A stretch of DNA of 64,000 nucleotides from assembly GCA_902362715.1 (NCBI GenBank), contig CABIXN010000004.1, forward strand, positions 211,337 through 275,336. The letters run 5' to 3'. Positions 26,580 to 34,998 of the stretch are shown here, piece by piece. Numbering within the stretch: position 1 is the first letter of the stretch; the number at the start of each line of letters is the position of its first letter. The notes under the pieces are model-generated. The model was not told the origin of the DNA. It did no database searches and was given only the letters and a program-made list of their open reading frames with translations. This stretch comes from Lachnospiraceae bacterium. Its GTDB lineage: Bacteria; Bacillota; Clostridia; Lachnospirales; Lachnospiraceae. The position numbers and the translations under genes are program-made.

Positions 26580-26984
26580 TCATCGCGCCGGTTCCGCCTG
26601 CTTTCTTACAGGGGGCAGCTCCCGGCAGTATTTCGGGTAACGGATTTTCACGCCTTCCATAAAGTAGGGGGCGAACTCGCAGCAGAACAAATCCTCCGGG
26701 GAATAGGCGTTGCTGTGCTCCGGGTCGGTATAGCCGTTCCAGAGATTAAAAGCAAGGCGGCACACCCGGACGGTGCCGCTGGTCTGCCAGCCGCCGTGCA
26801 TACCATCCGGCTCGATACAGTCCTGCTTGAAGTCAAACATCTGGCGGATGTTTGACCGCGTTTCCGGGGCAATCCCCATCACATAGAAAAAGGCCCGGTG
26901 GTAACAGTCGTTCCTCCGAGCCTCGCTCATCATATCCAAAAAGAAATCCCGGTGTTCCGGGGACGCAAAGCGAAGATTGCTCAT
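26580..26984 (-). CDS. Conserved ICE protein of unknown function (DUF6075-like)
   Basis: This 134-residue protein has no membrane segment or signal. The motif HRAFFYVMGIAPETRSNIRQMFD followed by LAFNLWNGYTD and APYFMEG matches a family (DUF6075) frequent in Tn1549-type elements. Its start overlaps the end of virB4 by 4 nt, which implies coupled translation. No enzyme motif is visible. Confidence 0.65.
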   Translation of the reverse strand: MSNLRFASPEHRDFFLDMMSEARRNDCYHRAFFYVMGIAPETRSNIRQMFDFKQDCIEPDGMHGGWQTSGTVRVCRLAFNLWNGYTDPEHSNAYSPEDLFCCEFAPYFMEGVKIRYPKYCRELPPVRKQAEPAR

Positions 26985-29338
26985 ACCGGCACCTCCTCGC
27001 CGCCGAATACGCCTTCACCGGGCTTGGTCGTCATCAGGGCATAGAGCTTGGTGTCACGGGGGAATCGGTTGATGAACGGCACCAGGGCGCTGCCATACCG
27101 GATGAGGCCGCAGCCAGCGTCCGCATTGGTGACATAGCTCATCTGCTCGTTGGAGATATTGAGGAGCTTCGCCAGCTTTGCCCGGTCGGACGCCGCCTGG
27201 TTCAGCATGACGATAAACTCCGAGTTAGAGAGCATGGTGCTGGCCTGGACGGAATCCAAAAGGTACTCCACGTTCTGGGTGATAGCAGTCGGGTAGGCCC
27301 CACGCTTTCTAAACTGCCTCCATGCGGAATTAAAGAAAATGCCGCTTTGCTCATTCTCAAACATCACATGGAACTCGTCGATGAACACATGGGTGCGCTT
27401 GCCCCGTTTCCAGTTGAGGGTGACGCGGTTGAGGATCGTATCGGTGATGACCAGGGAACCGGCAGGCTTTAGCTGCTCGCCCAGGCCGTGGATGTCGAAC
27501 ACCACATAGGGCTTGTTCAAATCCACCGTGCTTTCCCGGCCAAAGATGTCCAGGGAACCGGTGGTGTAAAGCTCCAGGGAAAGGGCGATCTCCCTGGCCT
27601 TATCCTCCGGCTGCTCCAGCAGTTTTTGACGCAGGTCGCAGAGGGTAGCCACCCTCCCGGCATTCTCCGCCTCCGGGTACACCAGGGCGGTGCAGCGGTC
27701 GATGATGGATTTATGCTGCGGCCCCACGCCGCGCTTGTCGATCTGCTCGATGAGGGACATGACAAACTGGCTCTTTTCCACGATGGGGTTTTGCTCACCG
27801 TAGCCCTCCACCATATACATGGCGTTGAGGCGGTCCTTGCCGCCTGCCACCAGATGGGCCACCGTCGCTTTCTCCCGGCCCAGGGCTTTGACGAGTGCGC
27901 CAAATTCTCCCTCCGGGTCACAGATCAGGATGTCGTCATTTGCGTAATCTGGGTGGAGCATAAGAAACGCGATCAGCTCCTTGGCGCTGAAGGACTTGCC
28001 CGCGCCGGGGACGCCCAGCAGGAAGGCCGACTGGTTCAAAAGGTTCGCCTTGTTGCACATGATGAGGTTGTGGGAAATGGCGTTCTCTCCAAAGTAAATG
28101 CCGCCCTTATCCTGGATCTCCTGGACCTTGAAGGGGATGAATACGGCCAGGGATTCCGTGGTGAGGGTACGGAAGGCGTTGATTTTCCGCACCCCGATGG
28201 GCAGGGCGGTGTTCAGGCCATCAAGCTGCTGGAACTTGAGCACCGCAAGCTGGCACATGTGCTTTCGCGCCACGGAAAGCACCGCTTCGGTATCGCTGTC
28301 AAGCTGCTCCTTGGTGTCGGCGGTGATGGCCAGGGTCATCACCGCGAACATCATCCTCTGGTCGCGGGTGGTGAGGTCATCCAAAAACTCCTTGCTTTCC
28401 TTGCGCTGCAATTCCATATCGTAGGGGACCACAGCAGAGAAGTTGTTGTTGGCGTTCTGGCGGCGCTGCCAGTTGGTGATGTTGGTTTCCACACCCAGCA
28501 GGCGGTTTTCCACCTCCCGCACGGCCTCATCCGTGGGAACCGGCACAATGTCGATGGAGAACATCAGATTTCGGTTGAAATCGGTAAGCTCCGTCACCAT
28601 GTTATCCTTAATATAAGAGGCGTAGTCTTTGAGGAACAGCACCCGGCAGAACTTGCCGCCCAGCTTCAGATAGTCGCTCTTTTTTTCGATCCCGTCCGGG
28701 CAGATATAGTCCTTGAAGCTGTGGCCCCGCTTCATCATCTCACGGGCATTGAAAACAAACTCGGATTCCTCGCCTTGGCGGTAGAAGTCGTGCAGGATAC
28801 GCAGGCGCTCGGTGGCGTCCAGCTCCACGCACTTGGAGCCAAGGGCCGCAAAGTGGGAAATCAGGTCGGCTCCCACACGAGAAAAATAGGCGCGGGCCTC
28901 CTCAATATCCTTCTTCACCACGGAGATGGTGATATACTTTTCCTGCATAATGCCGTTGGCTCCGGTGGCTTTATCCAGCAGCATTTGGTTATATTCCCCC
29001 CGGTACTCATCCCGGAAATCCCCCTGCATGGGCATGAGGATGGACGTTTCAAAGTTGGCCTGATTCATACGGCGGTTATTGATGGTGATTTTCGTCACCG
29101 CACCGGAATCCAGGGAATTGAGCAGCTCCGAATAGGTGAGGAACATGGATTCCTTGTCCTCGCGGCTGGCCACCAGATAGTTGATGTCGCTGAATTTATA
29201 GGTTTTGGAGAACTTGTTCCCCACAAGGAAGATGCCGTCCGGCCAGATACGGCGGACGGGGATCACATCCTGCACCTTCCGGGGGACGGTGTAACGCTCC
29301 TTTTCCTGCTTGGACATGGTTTTGATGGTCTTAATCAT
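26981..29338 (-). CDS. VirB4-like conjugation ATPase
   Basis: This 785-residue cytoplasmic ATPase powers the type IV secretion channel. The C-terminal half has Walker A GVPGAGKS (about 441-448), Walker B HVFIDEFHVMF (about 650-660) and the TQNVEYLL segment typical of VirB4/TrbE. The N-terminal 300 residues are the usual VirB4 domain. The start is an ATG with AAGGAGG upstream, overlapping the end of the PrgI gene by 8 nt. Confidence 0.95.
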   Translation of the reverse strand: MIKTIKTMSKQEKERYTVPRKVQDVIPVRRIWPDGIFLVGNKFSKTYKFSDINYLVASREDKESMFLTYSELLNSLDSGAVTKITINNRRMNQANFETSILMPMQGDFRDEYRGEYNQMLLDKATGANGIMQEKYITISVVKKDIEEARAYFSRVGADLISHFAALGSKCVELDATERLRILHDFYRQGEESEFVFNAREMMKRGHSFKDYICPDGIEKKSDYLKLGGKFCRVLFLKDYASYIKDNMVTELTDFNRNLMFSIDIVPVPTDEAVREVENRLLGVETNITNWQRRQNANNNFSAVVPYDMELQRKESKEFLDDLTTRDQRMMFAVMTLAITADTKEQLDSDTEAVLSVARKHMCQLAVLKFQQLDGLNTALPIGVRKINAFRTLTTESLAVFIPFKVQEIQDKGGIYFGENAISHNLIMCNKANLLNQSAFLLGVPGAGKSFSAKELIAFLMLHPDYANDDILICDPEGEFGALVKALGREKATVAHLVAGGKDRLNAMYMVEGYGEQNPIVEKSQFVMSLIEQIDKRGVGPQHKSIIDRCTALVYPEAENAGRVATLCDLRQKLLEQPEDKAREIALSLELYTTGSLDIFGRESTVDLNKPYVVFDIHGLGEQLKPAGSLVITDTILNRVTLNWKRGKRTHVFIDEFHVMFENEQSGIFFNSAWRQFRKRGAYPTAITQNVEYLLDSVQASTMLSNSEFIVMLNQAASDRAKLAKLLNISNEQMSYVTNADAGCGLIRYGSALVPFINRFPRDTKLYALMTTKPGEGVFGGEEVPV

Positions 29339-29744
29339 GCTTGGCCTCCTTCCGTTTGCTAAAGTGTTTCGGCTCCTTCCGGCGCTTCTTGCCGGGCCGC
29401 CCGGTTTGCAGCTCCTCGATGGTATCTTTCAGGGCCGCATAGTAGTAGTTGCTGTCCTCGAACTTAAACTCCTTCGGCTCCAGCATTTCCGAGCGCAGCC
29501 ACGCCCAGATAAATTGTTCCGCCGTCATACCGTGATAGGTGATGAACCCCAGCATGGCAAAGGGGGCCGCCCCCAAAATGCACATCCAGGACAGGGTTTC
29601 CACCCCAAAGTAGGGGCGCAGGATAAAGTAAAGGCCCACGGCCACGCTGCAGGCGAGGACAGAAAAGATGAACTGCCGCATACTCAGCCCGAAAAACATG
29701 GATTCGGTGTAGTTGCGGATTTCCCGGTTGATCTTGACTTCCAA
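29331..29744 (-). CDS. PrgI-family conjugation membrane protein
   Basis: This 137-residue protein begins MEVKINREIRNYTESMFFGL, then has two membrane helices (about 25-65) and a charged C-terminal tail (KKRRKEPKHFSKRK). This is the PrgI layout, a VirB3-like partner of VirB4. The start is a TTG with GAGGTG 7 nt upstream. It overlaps virB4 and follows a frameshifted small gene. Confidence 0.85.
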   Translation of the reverse strand: MEVKINREIRNYTESMFFGLSMRQFIFSVLACSVAVGLYFILRPYFGVETLSWMCILGAAPFAMLGFITYHGMTAEQFIWAWLRSEMLEPKEFKFEDSNYYYAALKDTIEELQTGRPGKKRRKEPKHFSKRKEAKHD

Positions 29745-29748
29745 AATA

Positions 29749-29963
29749 TCACCTCACAATCACATCGCCGGTTTCCAGGTAAACAATGCTGCTCTTGGGT
29801 ATATAGGCAAAGCCCAGCAGCCGGTCGCCCACGGTAAAAATCTCGTCTGGGGCTGCTTTGGAGAAGTGCCCACAATTCCCTTTTCAGCGGGCAGGTCGTA
29901 ATCCTCCACCATTGGGATGGCGGTTCCATCAATCAAGTGCAGCACATAGGTTTGATAACGCAT
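29749..29963 (-). pseudogene. Frameshifted small conserved ICE gene
   Basis: The frame starting MRYQTYVLHLIDGTAIPMVE runs well to about residue 33 (KGIVGT) and then becomes Trp- and Pro-rich. In the next frame the sequence continues sensibly as FSKAAPDEIFTVGDRLLGF then YIPKSSIVYLETGDVIV and stops at 29749, just before the PrgI start. One missing base near 29865-29868 explains both. The restored protein would be about 71 residues, function unknown. This is a real mutation or a sequencing error. Confidence 0.75.
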
Positions 29964-29979
29964 TTATTTTCCTCCTTTT

Positions 29980-30816
29980 TTACAGGCCCATCATCTCGCG
30001 CACCACGCGGTCGGCCATTTTCACCGCGCCCACGAGGACAAGCATATTAAAGACCAGCTCCCCGATATAGCTCCACACCTGGGTGACTGCCGCCGCATTG
30101 GGGTCAATAGCAGGCGGGGCCGCCGCGAACAGGGAAAAGATGATACAGGCCAGCACAATGATGGCCCCTTCCAGACACACGGCGGCATAGCTCTTGATAA
30201 AACTCTTGCCCACGTTTTGGGTCGGTTCCCCGGCGAAGGTGGACAGGGGCACCGGCGCGATGGCCGTGTATAAATAGAGCTTAAAAAACCGCCCGTAGAC
30301 GGTCATTATCATAATGAAAGACAATATCGTGATAAACAGCCCGCCAATGAGCGTCACCGCCCAGAGGGGGATACTCTCGAAAAAGCCGCAGCTTTCCACC
30401 GCCGTGACAATCTCCTGGGGGAGAACCGTCTGCTGCGCGGTTCCAAAGCCCGCCGCGTTCATTATTGTTGAAACGAGGCCCTGGACGATATTAAAGAGGG
30501 CCATCATCAGCTCCAGCCCATAGGTCACGACACCTTTGGCAATGGCGAACCGGATAAACAGCTTTAAGGCGTGCTCCGGTTTCTTTACCTCGGCAAAGCT
30601 GCCGCAGGTACGCATGACGCCCACTACAAAGAACAGCACCAAAAGCGCAAGGCCAATGGCCCGCACCGCGTCGTGGATGTTGACAATGACGCCCCAGATG
30701 GAGCCACCCTTAAACTGTTCCGGGCTTTGGGTGATGAGCTGCCAGATCTCGGACAGGTACTTGTTCCAGGTGTCGAGGGCATTTTGCAAATTTTGAACAA
30801 CCCAGTTATCGGACAT
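29980..30816 (-). CDS. VirB6/TrbL-like conjugation membrane protein
   Basis: This 278-residue protein has six or more hydrophobic segments, for example AIGLALLVLFFVVGVM, LWAVTLIGGLFITILSFIM and GAIIVLACIIFSLFAA. The central YTAIAPVPLSTFAGEPTQNV segment is typical of VirB6/TrbL-type channel proteins of Gram-positive ICEs. It probably forms the inner membrane pore of the transfer apparatus. It stands between the pilin-like gene and the frameshifted small gene, in one operon. Confidence 0.85.
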   Translation of the reverse strand: MSDNWVVQNLQNALDTWNKYLSEIWQLITQSPEQFKGGSIWGVIVNIHDAVRAIGLALLVLFFVVGVMRTCGSFAEVKKPEHALKLFIRFAIAKGVVTYGLELMMALFNIVQGLVSTIMNAAGFGTAQQTVLPQEIVTAVESCGFFESIPLWAVTLIGGLFITILSFIMIMTVYGRFFKLYLYTAIAPVPLSTFAGEPTQNVGKSFIKSYAAVCLEGAIIVLACIIFSLFAAAPPAIDPNAAAVTQVWSYIGELVFNMLVLVGAVKMADRVVREMMGL

Positions 30817-30889
30817 TCAACAACCTCCTTTCCGGCAACGGTAAGGGGCAGGCCGCCATGGGCCTGCCCCCACACTGCCGTTATTAGAA

Positions 30890-31243
30890 TCAGCCGGTAA
30901 TCAGGGTCAAAATCTCCTTCGCAAACGTAATCACAACACCGCCGGCCAAGGTGAGAAAGCCGTTAGCCCTCTGGCTGGGGTCATGGCTTTTCAGAGAAAG
31001 GCCGATCTGCACGACGCCGAAGCCCAGCAGGATCATACCCACGGCGCGGATCAGGCCGAAGATGAAATCACTGAGGTTGTTGATAACAGTCAACGGGTCG
31101 CTGGCGGCAAAGGCCGTAGTGGTGCAGCAGCACAGCATGAGCACCAGGGCTGCATAAACAGCAAAGGCGCTCCGGCTCTTTTTTCCCATGGGCAGGCTGC
31201 GGGTTTCTTTCTTCTGCTTGCTTTCCTTATGAAACAGTTTCAT
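30890..31243 (-). CDS. Small VirB2/Maff2-like conjugation membrane protein
   Basis: This 117-residue protein has a basic start, a signal-like helix ending in TTTAFAASD (about 30-52), and two further hydrophobic segments separated by a KSHDPSQRANG loop. This is the VirB2-pilin or Maff2-family plan. In other ICEs the same gene lies between VirD4 and VirB6-like genes. The ATG at 31243 has AAGGAGG upstream and overlaps the end of virD4 by 17 nt; the longer frame lacks a ribosome-binding site. Confidence 0.78.
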   Translation of the reverse strand: MKLFHKESKQKKETRSLPMGKKSRSAFAVYAALVLMLCCCTTTAFAASDPLTVINNLSDFIFGLIRAVGMILLGFGVVQIGLSLKSHDPSQRANGFLTLAGGVVITFAKEILTLITG

Positions 31244-33050
31244 TTTTGGTGTCCTCCTTAAATTGAAAGATATTCTCCATGTCCTCATCGGACAGAAGTT
31301 CGTAAAGGGTTTCCGGCTCCTGGATATTGGCAAGGTCGCCGGGGGTGAGGCGGCCAATGGTCATATCCGCCACGGCGTTTTCAGTGCCGCCGTGGGAATA
31401 GACAGGCGCGCCGCCATCGGTGGTGTACTTGATGTTGGGATGTTTCAAAAGGTCATACTTTTCATCCATCAGCGGCGCTTCGCCACGGATAAAGAGCAGG
31501 GCCAGGTTATTGTCCAGCATACGGACCTCATCGGGCGTCATCAGCTCCCGGCCCGTGATCTGGTTGTTGGTGGAGTAGCTGCCGGAATGCCCGGTGCTCT
31601 TGCCGTAGGTGTCCAGCCAGAGGGTGCTTTTCCCCAGGTAGTTCTCAGAGATCAGCTTGTGAGTGGACGTTTCATTGCCGCCCAGGTACAAAAATTCATC
31701 ACAGTTGCCGATGATGGATTCCCATTGCTTTTCAAACAGCGCCTTGAGCTGGGCAATGTTCTGAATGATGATGGAAACGCTGATATTCCGGGAGCGCATG
31801 GTGGCCAGCAGCTTGTCGAAATCATCCGGCAAGCTCACGTTGGCGAACTCATCCATGAGAAAATGCACCGGTACGGGCAGGCTACCGCCGTGTACCCGGT
31901 CGGCAGAATAAAAAAGTTCCTGGAAAGTGCTGGCATACAGCAAACTTACCAAGAAATTGAAGCTGGCGTCGTTGTCCGGGATGAGGGCAAAGAGTGCCAC
32001 TTTTTTCTCGCCCAGGCTGGAAAGGTCCAGTTCATCCGTGGCGGTAAGAGCCGCCACCGAAGAAAGATTGAATTTTTCCAGGCGGGACGCCAAGGTGATT
32101 TGGATGGATTTCAGCGTTTTGGCAGAGCCGGAACGGTAATCCTTGTAATACTTCACAGCGATGTGATCCGGGGAGCGCATTTCCAGCCGGTCAAACAGTT
32201 CGTCAAGCGGCGATTGGTAGGAATCATCATCCTCCCGCACCTCCCCGGCTCGGAGCATCTCCATAATCATGGGGAAATTCTTCTCATCCTCCGGCGCTTC
32301 GTACCACAGATAAAACACCAGCGCCATGAGGAGCATACTGGCCGCAGTATCCCAGAAAGGGTCGTTGGACTGGCTCCCTTTCGGAGTGGTGGCTTTGAAA
32401 AGGTTCGTCACCATCTTCTGCACATCGTTGTCGGATTTCAGATAGGCAAAGGGATTGTAGCAATGGCTTTTCTCCATGTTCAGAAGGTCCACCACCTTGA
32501 TCTCATAGCCCATCTGTTCCAACAGGCCGCCGCAGTCACGAAGCAGTTCCCCCTTACAGTCCAAAATAAAAAGGGACGTATTGCATTGGCAGATGTTCAC
32601 TTTGGCGTAGAACCGACTTTTTCCCGCACCACTGCCGCCCACCACCAAAGTGTTGAGGTTGCGGCGGTGCTTCCGGCCATCCAGCCCCATGCGGACGTGC
32701 TGGGTAAAAATGCGGTTTTTGAACGGATCCTTGTCCCGGTATTTCTTATTCACGGCCCGCGGATCGCCCCATTTGGCGGAACCGTGTTCTTCACCTCGTC
32801 TGTAATTGCGCCGGGAAGAAAGATAAATGCCAATGCCCAGCCCATAGGCGGCAATAAAAATGAGGACAGTTTTTACACTGTCCTCACACCACACGATTTT
32901 GAATGGATTGTTCATTGCCGCAGGCAGGGCGCTGACGATCTCCGAAAGTCCCCCGGAAATGGCAGGCGCAATCAGCAGGGCGAACCAGATCACCGGGACC
33001 AGCCCCAGGGCATAGAGCCAGGGGCCGCCCGCCTTATTATCTGGCTTCAT
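31227..33050 (-). CDS. VirD4/TraG-type coupling protein
   Basis: This 607-residue membrane-anchored ATPase brings the relaxase-DNA complex to the channel. Two N-terminal membrane helices (about 11-75) precede the ATPase with Walker A GGSGAGKS (138-145) and Walker B HFLMDEFANV (about 395-404). RNISVSIIIQNIAQLKALF and a GNETSTHKLI segment are typical of the family. The ATG at 33050 overlaps the end of the preceding small gene by 14 nt; a TTG 14 codons upstream is less likely. Confidence 0.95.
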   Translation of the reverse strand: MKPDNKAGGPWLYALGLVPVIWFALLIAPAISGGLSEIVSALPAAMNNPFKIVWCEDSVKTVLIFIAAYGLGIGIYLSSRRNYRRGEEHGSAKWGDPRAVNKKYRDKDPFKNRIFTQHVRMGLDGRKHRRNLNTLVVGGSGAGKSRFYAKVNICQCNTSLFILDCKGELLRDCGGLLEQMGYEIKVVDLLNMEKSHCYNPFAYLKSDNDVQKMVTNLFKATTPKGSQSNDPFWDTAASMLLMALVFYLWYEAPEDEKNFPMIMEMLRAGEVREDDDSYQSPLDELFDRLEMRSPDHIAVKYYKDYRSGSAKTLKSIQITLASRLEKFNLSSVAALTATDELDLSSLGEKKVALFALIPDNDASFNFLVSLLYASTFQELFYSADRVHGGSLPVPVHFLMDEFANVSLPDDFDKLLATMRSRNISVSIIIQNIAQLKALFEKQWESIIGNCDEFLYLGGNETSTHKLISENYLGKSTLWLDTYGKSTGHSGSYSTNNQITGRELMTPDEVRMLDNNLALLFIRGEAPLMDEKYDLLKHPNIKYTTDGGAPVYSHGGTENAVADMTIGRLTPGDLANIQEPETLYELLSDEDMENIFQFKEDTKNETVS

Positions 33051-33234
33051 CCCGGCGCTTCGCTTTCTTGTCTTTTTGGGCTGGGGCGTCAATGGTTTTC
33101 AGCAGAACGTCCTCCACCGGGCCGGGGTCACGCTGTTCCTCCAGCATATCGTTGCGCAGTTCGTTGAGGGCGCGAATCATGATCCCATGCTCATAGCTGT
33201 CCAGGGTGAGGACGACTTTTTCCTGTTTTTCCAT
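33037..33234 (-). CDS. Small ICE protein, paralogous to the protein at 60891-61055
   Basis: This 65-residue hydrophilic protein has the pattern IRALNELRNDMLEEQRDPG then VEDVLLKTIDAP. The 54-residue protein near the right end has IQSLNHLRNTMLRENRDTG then LDELLLKAMCAP, so the two are paralogues. No known domain is recognised. It is translationally coupled to virD4. GAGGAG stands before the ATG. Confidence 0.75.
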   Translation of the reverse strand: MEKQEKVVLTLDSYEHGIMIRALNELRNDMLEEQRDPGPVEDVLLKTIDAPAQKDKKAKRRDEAR

Positions 33235-33249
33235 GGGTCTACTCCTCCT

Positions 33250-34173
33250 TTACCGTTCCTGTTCCTTCTGCTTGCTGTCGCGGGTGAGGCCCATAGCCCT
33301 GGCCATACGGCCATTGAGGGATTTGAACGTATCCCGCATATCGGTGAGGGCAGCAGGAATATCCTCCCTGGGGACCTGCCCCTGAAACACGCCGTCCAGT
33401 TTGGAAATCTCATACTCTTTGGCGTCCACGCCATACCGCTTGCAGAGCATATAGCTGACAGCATAGGCTTTGTAGCCATCTGTCTCTCTGGAATAGCCGT
33501 CCATGCTTTGGGCAAGCTGCACGTTGGCAACCTCCAGAGAAACACAGCGGAAGATGTCCGGCGCGTCCATGCCCTTTTTCACCAGGATGGCGTTCTGCTC
33601 TGCAGAAAACATGGCCCCACGGCCCTGTGGCAGTTCCTCCACGGCCCGGATGGGCACCGGGGAACTGGCAATCAGGCCCTTTAAGAGCAGACGGTCATCG
33701 TAGCGCACCTGGGGCTGAACCTGATCCCGCGCCGTAGTCTGGGAAATATCATAGACTTCCTTGGCGTAAAAGTTCTGGCCCACGCTGCCATCCTCACGCC
33801 GGTATGCCTTGCCCGGCTCCAGAATGATGATGGGCAAACGCTTCTCATCCTCCAAAATCTCGATCCCCTGGGCGTGCCACTCCTTGTAGCCGCCTACACG
33901 CACCGCGTCGGGGCATTTATCCCCAATCAGAAGTGCATTGCGAGCAGAGTGGAAGGGAAAACGGCTCTGCACATCCAGATATGCCTCCATACTGCCCGTA
34001 CCCTCGGAGAACTCTCCAAAAATCCGGTCCAAGGTGGCATAGGCTTCTTTTCGCTGTTTTTCCTCCCGGATCTGCCACCACTGGCGCTTGGGGCGCTCTT
34101 TCTGGCTTTCCTGCTTTTGCGGCGCGGCCTCCGCCTGGGGCTGCTGTTCAAACAGATCGTCAAAATTATTCAT
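33250..34173 (-). CDS. ArdC-like accessory transfer protein
   Basis: This 307-residue cytoplasmic protein has a WWQIREEKQRKEAYATLDRIF region followed by HSARNALLIGDKCPDAVRVGGYKEWHAQGIEILEDEKRLPI in outline, which resembles the N-terminal ssDNA-binding domain of ArdC antirestriction proteins. The C-terminal half lacks an HExxH metal site: the equivalent place reads SLEVANVQLAQ. It may protect or bind transferred DNA, but the match is partial. It sits between pcfB-like and virD4 genes. Confidence 0.55.
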   Translation of the reverse strand: MNNFDDLFEQQPQAEAAPQKQESQKERPKRQWWQIREEKQRKEAYATLDRIFGEFSEGTGSMEAYLDVQSRFPFHSARNALLIGDKCPDAVRVGGYKEWHAQGIEILEDEKRLPIIILEPGKAYRREDGSVGQNFYAKEVYDISQTTARDQVQPQVRYDDRLLLKGLIASSPVPIRAVEELPQGRGAMFSAEQNAILVKKGMDAPDIFRCVSLEVANVQLAQSMDGYSRETDGYKAYAVSYMLCKRYGVDAKEYEISKLDGVFQGQVPREDIPAALTDMRDTFKSLNGRMARAMGLTRDSKQKEQER

Positions 34174-34179
34174 CACAGA

Positions 34180-34992
34180 TTACCTCTCTTTCGATTTGGG
34201 CTTCTTTTTGGGTTTGGGCGGCTGGTGCCGGGTTGTTTTCTGAGCCGCCTTCTTCTGGGGTGCAGCCGGCTCCTCGGCCCTGGCAGCCTCCGCCTCCTTC
34301 TTCCGCTGGGCCTGGATGTCCCGCAGCTCCTGCCGGACGGAAGGCTTCTCGGCTCCATCAGAAGTACCCCTTGCGGACTTGCTGCTGCTCTCGGAGATAG
34401 GCTCGGACGGAGGGGATTTTTCCGCCGCTGGGGCAAAAGGGGCGTTCTTCTCCGCTGCCGGATTTTCCGGCTGGGCTTTTTCTTTCTGGGTGGGCTTTTC
34501 CATCAGCTCATCCAAAAGCTGGTCGTCCACACTCTTTTCCGGCATGGCCTGCTCCGGCGCGGCGGGTTCGCTGCCGCGCTGTTCGCGGGATTTCTCAATA
34601 TCCTCCTTGATCGAAGCCGTATCCACAACGGTGAGCTTGAACTTCTCCACGATCCGGTTGGCTCTGGCAGCGTCATCCTCGAACACCAGAATGTCGATGG
34701 TGTCGTCGCCTTTCTTCACCGGGATGGGCGCATAAAGAATCCCGTACCCCTTGGCTTGCTTGGCAAACTCCGGGCAATCCTCCTTCTTGATGGTGTAAAC
34801 CTTTAAGGGGCGCTTCTCCCGCAGCATGGCTTCAATGCGGGCTTTGCCCTTGGTCTTTTTCTGGTCTTTCAGAACCGTGTAAAGGGCGGCGGCCAGATTT
34901 TTAGCAGCAGAACCGGTGATTTTGAGGGCAAATTCAGCGCCCTCCAGGCTCATCCGTACCACTTGCTCCGCCGCGTCGCCTGAGTTATACAT
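34180..34992 (-). CDS. PcfB-family (DUF3801) relaxosome accessory protein
   Basis: This 270-residue protein has an N-terminal 130-residue domain (SLEGAEFALKITGSAAKNLAA, RPLKVYTIKKEDCPEFAKQAK, VKKGDDTIDILVFEDDA) that matches PcfB/DUF3801. A long disordered tail rich in Glu, Pro, Ala and Lys follows, ending KPKKKPKSKER. PcfB-type proteins link relaxase and coupling protein. The ATG at 34992 has AAGGAG upstream; the relaxase gene ends 6 nt before it. Confidence 0.8.
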   Translation of the reverse strand: MYNSGDAAEQVVRMSLEGAEFALKITGSAAKNLAAALYTVLKDQKKTKGKARIEAMLREKRPLKVYTIKKEDCPEFAKQAKGYGILYAPIPVKKGDDTIDILVFEDDAARANRIVEKFKLTVVDTASIKEDIEKSREQRGSEPAAPEQAMPEKSVDDQLLDELMEKPTQKEKAQPENPAAEKNAPFAPAAEKSPPSEPISESSSKSARGTSDGAEKPSVRQELRDIQAQRKKEAEAARAEEPAAPQKKAAQKTTRHQPPKPKKKPKSKER

Positions 34993-34998
34993 CAAAAA

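Noticed and set aside
27488..29362. A 624-codon open frame on the plus strand opposite virB4, and similar long frames at 31263-33167 and 23996-25201.
   Set aside because: They mirror clear GC-rich genes on the other strand, have no ribosome-binding sites and give low-complexity, family-less proteins.
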